From: Asterochloris sp. CNOR1
Lineage: Eukaryota > Chlorophyta > Trebouxiophyceae > Trebouxiales > Trebouxiaceae
Assembly: GCA_963969365.1 (NCBI GenBank)
Contig: OZ017758.1
Location: 2,170,001 to 2,234,000, forward strand
Reading direction: 5' to 3'
Length of the DNA stretch: 64,000 bases
The notes below the pieces were generated by a model, which saw only the letters and a program-made list of their open reading frames with translations, was not told the origin of the DNA and made no database searches. Each line of letters begins with the position of its first letter. Positions within the stretch are counted from its first letter, which is position 1. This document shows, in pieces, positions 62,701 through 64,000 of this stretch. The position numbers were made by a program, and so were the translations under genes.

Positions 62701-64000
62701 CGCTGAGGACGAGGGCGCAGCTGTGGCAGCGCTGCTGGAGCAGCACAGCGCTCTGCGCAGCATCCTGGGGGCGCGCCTGTCGCACCTGCAGGTGGTGCGG
62801 GGCTTCTGGGCCAGGGGGGACCTGCGGGGGGCCTGCGCAGCCCTGCAGCGGGCCTCAGGTGAGAGCACAGCAAGGGTCATGCAGAGTTGACAGGATACAT
62901 GCCCAGGTAAGTTGCTGCAGGGGGGTAAGATGACAGGGGGGAGGGGGGCAGGGACTGGATGCAGCCCTGCTAACGTTGAGACACAATGCCAGCAGCTGCC
63001 ACTGCAGGCTGCCAGGCATCACTGCTCAGGCTGTTGTCATGCCAGCATGCCTCCCACACACAGTACAATGTATGCAGCAATGCTTTATTCGATGTCGAGC
63101 GCATCTCTGAGCAGCAAGGATCTTTGTCTGGGCACAGCAGCCTGCTCAGGCTGACAAGCAGGATGTCAGACCAGTCCCACTTTGTCCGAAGGAATTGCAG
63201 AGCGCCAGCCGGGGAGGACTTGCTGCTGCAAGATGCGCTGCGTGGACGTGGGATGCGAGTGGAGCAGTTGCTTGCTGCGCCACGCACAGCCGATGCGCCT
63301 CCAGTGGCTGTGCAAACGTCTTTTTGACTGTAAAGTGCCAGAGCATGGCCTGCTGCTGACATTTGATGGCTGTGCAGATGTGTTGGTAACTGTGCACTGA
63401 CTCAACGTGACCTTCTGCTGACATGCAATGGCTGTGCAGATGCGTCGGTGCCTGAGGATTGGCCGAGCATGGCCTACTGCTGACACGCAATGGCTGTGCA
63501 GATGTGTCTATGACTGTGGACTGGCTCAGCATGGCCTGCTGCTGACATGCGACAGCTGTGCAGATGCATCAGTGACTGTGGACTGGCTCAGCGTGGCCTG
63601 CCGGCGGCCAGAGGCCTTCAAGCTGGAGGCCTGCTCAGAGGTGGTGCCTCTTCTGGAGCCCCTGTTGGGCAGCCCGCACGACAAGTATGTCCTCGTGGCT
63701 CTAGGGGCGCTGCAGATGTTGCTGCAGGCGTTTGGTCAGGTAGGCTGCCTCCTGCACCGCAGTCCATTGCTTAGCTTTGGGCGGCTGGCGCTATCGGCTG
63801 TCGGGCAGGCAGTGATGCCTGTGCTCAGCTGGCCTTGTGTCTTTGGTGGCTTGTCGCCATGTTTTAGGCTGCTCCTGACAGATTAATGTGCTCATTGTGG
63901 CCATGGGCTGATGCAGCTAGCAGCTGTATGTCTGGGCAGGGGGCCAGCAGGCTAGATTGTGAGAGCATGGTAGCATGCTTGGTGCTCTGCCAATGTCAGC
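56796..64000 (+). CDS. KTN80: Katanin p80 regulatory subunit (3' end off window)
   Basis: WD40 subunit that targets the p60 AAA ATPase to microtubules for severing. The ATG at 56796 opens [20 protein letters not shown], matching the plant N-terminus. WD40 exons: 56796-56948, 57227-57344, 57703-57803, 58144-58269, 58752-58932, 59223-59347 and 59699-59840. Signatures include [89 protein letters not shown] and [13 protein letters not shown] long Ser/Pro/Gln-rich linker follows (about 60036-61740, several exons). The C-terminal con80 domain that binds p60 begins near 62680 ([20 protein letters not shown]) and continues in the exon 63564-63739 ([32 protein letters not shown]). The remaining exons are beyond the edge. 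The intron 59348-59698 has a GC donor. The junction 62858/63564 is phase-consistent and falls inside a 62-bp tandem repeat. Confidence 0.97.
58597..58631. repeat. Perfect 11-bp inverted repeat with 13-base loop
   Basis: GGCCTGTCGAG (58597-58607) pairs exactly with CTCGACAGGCC (58621-58631). It lies in a katanin p80 intron and could form a hairpin in the transcript. No gene or transposon boundary is evident around it. Confidence 0.85.
63305..63614 (+). repeat. 62-bp tandem repeat carrying the katanin p80 3' splice site
   Basis: Five units with exact 62-bp spacing. The splice-site trinucleotide sits at 63313-63315 (CAA), 63375-63377, 63437-63439, 63499-63501 and 63561-63563 (all CAG). Each unit has GGCTGTGCAG or a near variant, then a tract like ATGTGTCTATGACTGTGGAC, then GGCCTGCTGCTGACA or a near variant. 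The fifth unit is the one used: its exon start gives [12 protein letters not shown], continuing the con80 domain. At least the unit immediately upstream hits an in-frame TGA at its GCCTGCTGCTGA. Confidence 0.93.

Noticed and set aside
63305-63614. CRISPR-like regular repeats
   Set aside because: Units are contiguous 62-bp tandem copies without distinct spacers, inside a eukaryotic intron; they are copies of an exon boundary.

Overview
The window looks like nuclear DNA of an intron-rich green alga, most likely a trebouxiophyte-type chlorophyte. It is moderately GC-rich, with very many short exons separated by 100-600 bp introns that are full of CTGCAG/TGC words. It holds a chloroplast-type flavodoxin, which land plants lack, a plastid-type lumazine synthase and a plant-like katanin p80. 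The lineage is inferred from gene content and intron style; no marker gene fixes it.

Layout, left to right: DNA polymerase epsilon catalytic subunit (minus, about 1-11175, running off the left edge); lumazine synthase (plus, 12332-13371); an OSCA/CSC1-type mechanosensitive channel (minus, 13551-26322); an unrecognised low-complexity gene (plus, 26503-32448); a second unrecognised gene (minus, 32736 to about 37990); the ribosome-maturation GTPase EFL1 (plus, 38036-47678); a U-box plus eight-blade WD40 protein (plus, 49653-54235); a small coiled-coil gene (minus, 54480-55128); chloroplast flavodoxin (plus, 55213-56608); and katanin p80 (plus, 56796 to beyond the right edge). Strands mostly alternate, so several genes form head-to-head pairs sharing intergenic regions of about 50-180 bp, and others are tail-to-tail. 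I see no operon-like functional grouping. The genes serve replication, riboflavin synthesis, osmosensing, ribosome assembly, ubiquitination, photosynthetic electron transfer and microtubule severing.

Exon models could be closed with consistent phase for EFL1 (21 exons, 1,208 aa), the U-box/WD40 gene (9 exons, 491 aa from the first in-frame Met), flavodoxin (8 exons, 246 aa) and lumazine synthase (4 exons, 220 aa). The other models are partial.

Two unusual features cut across the genes. First, many introns hold tandem, diverged copies of the adjoining exon end together with its splice site ('junction echoes'). I found them at no fewer than ten junctions in POLE, OSCA, EFL1, katanin p80 and one unknown gene, with periods of 40, 50, 62, about 75 and about 100-115 bp. 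The cleanest case is a 62-bp repeat in katanin p80 in which copies of the 3' splice site precede the real one. Second, eight of roughly ninety introns I could place use GC-AG boundaries with the extended donor AG|GCAAG (G|GCAAG in one case), far above the about 1% usual in eukaryotes. I saw no tRNA or rRNA gene, CRISPR array or recognisable transposon.
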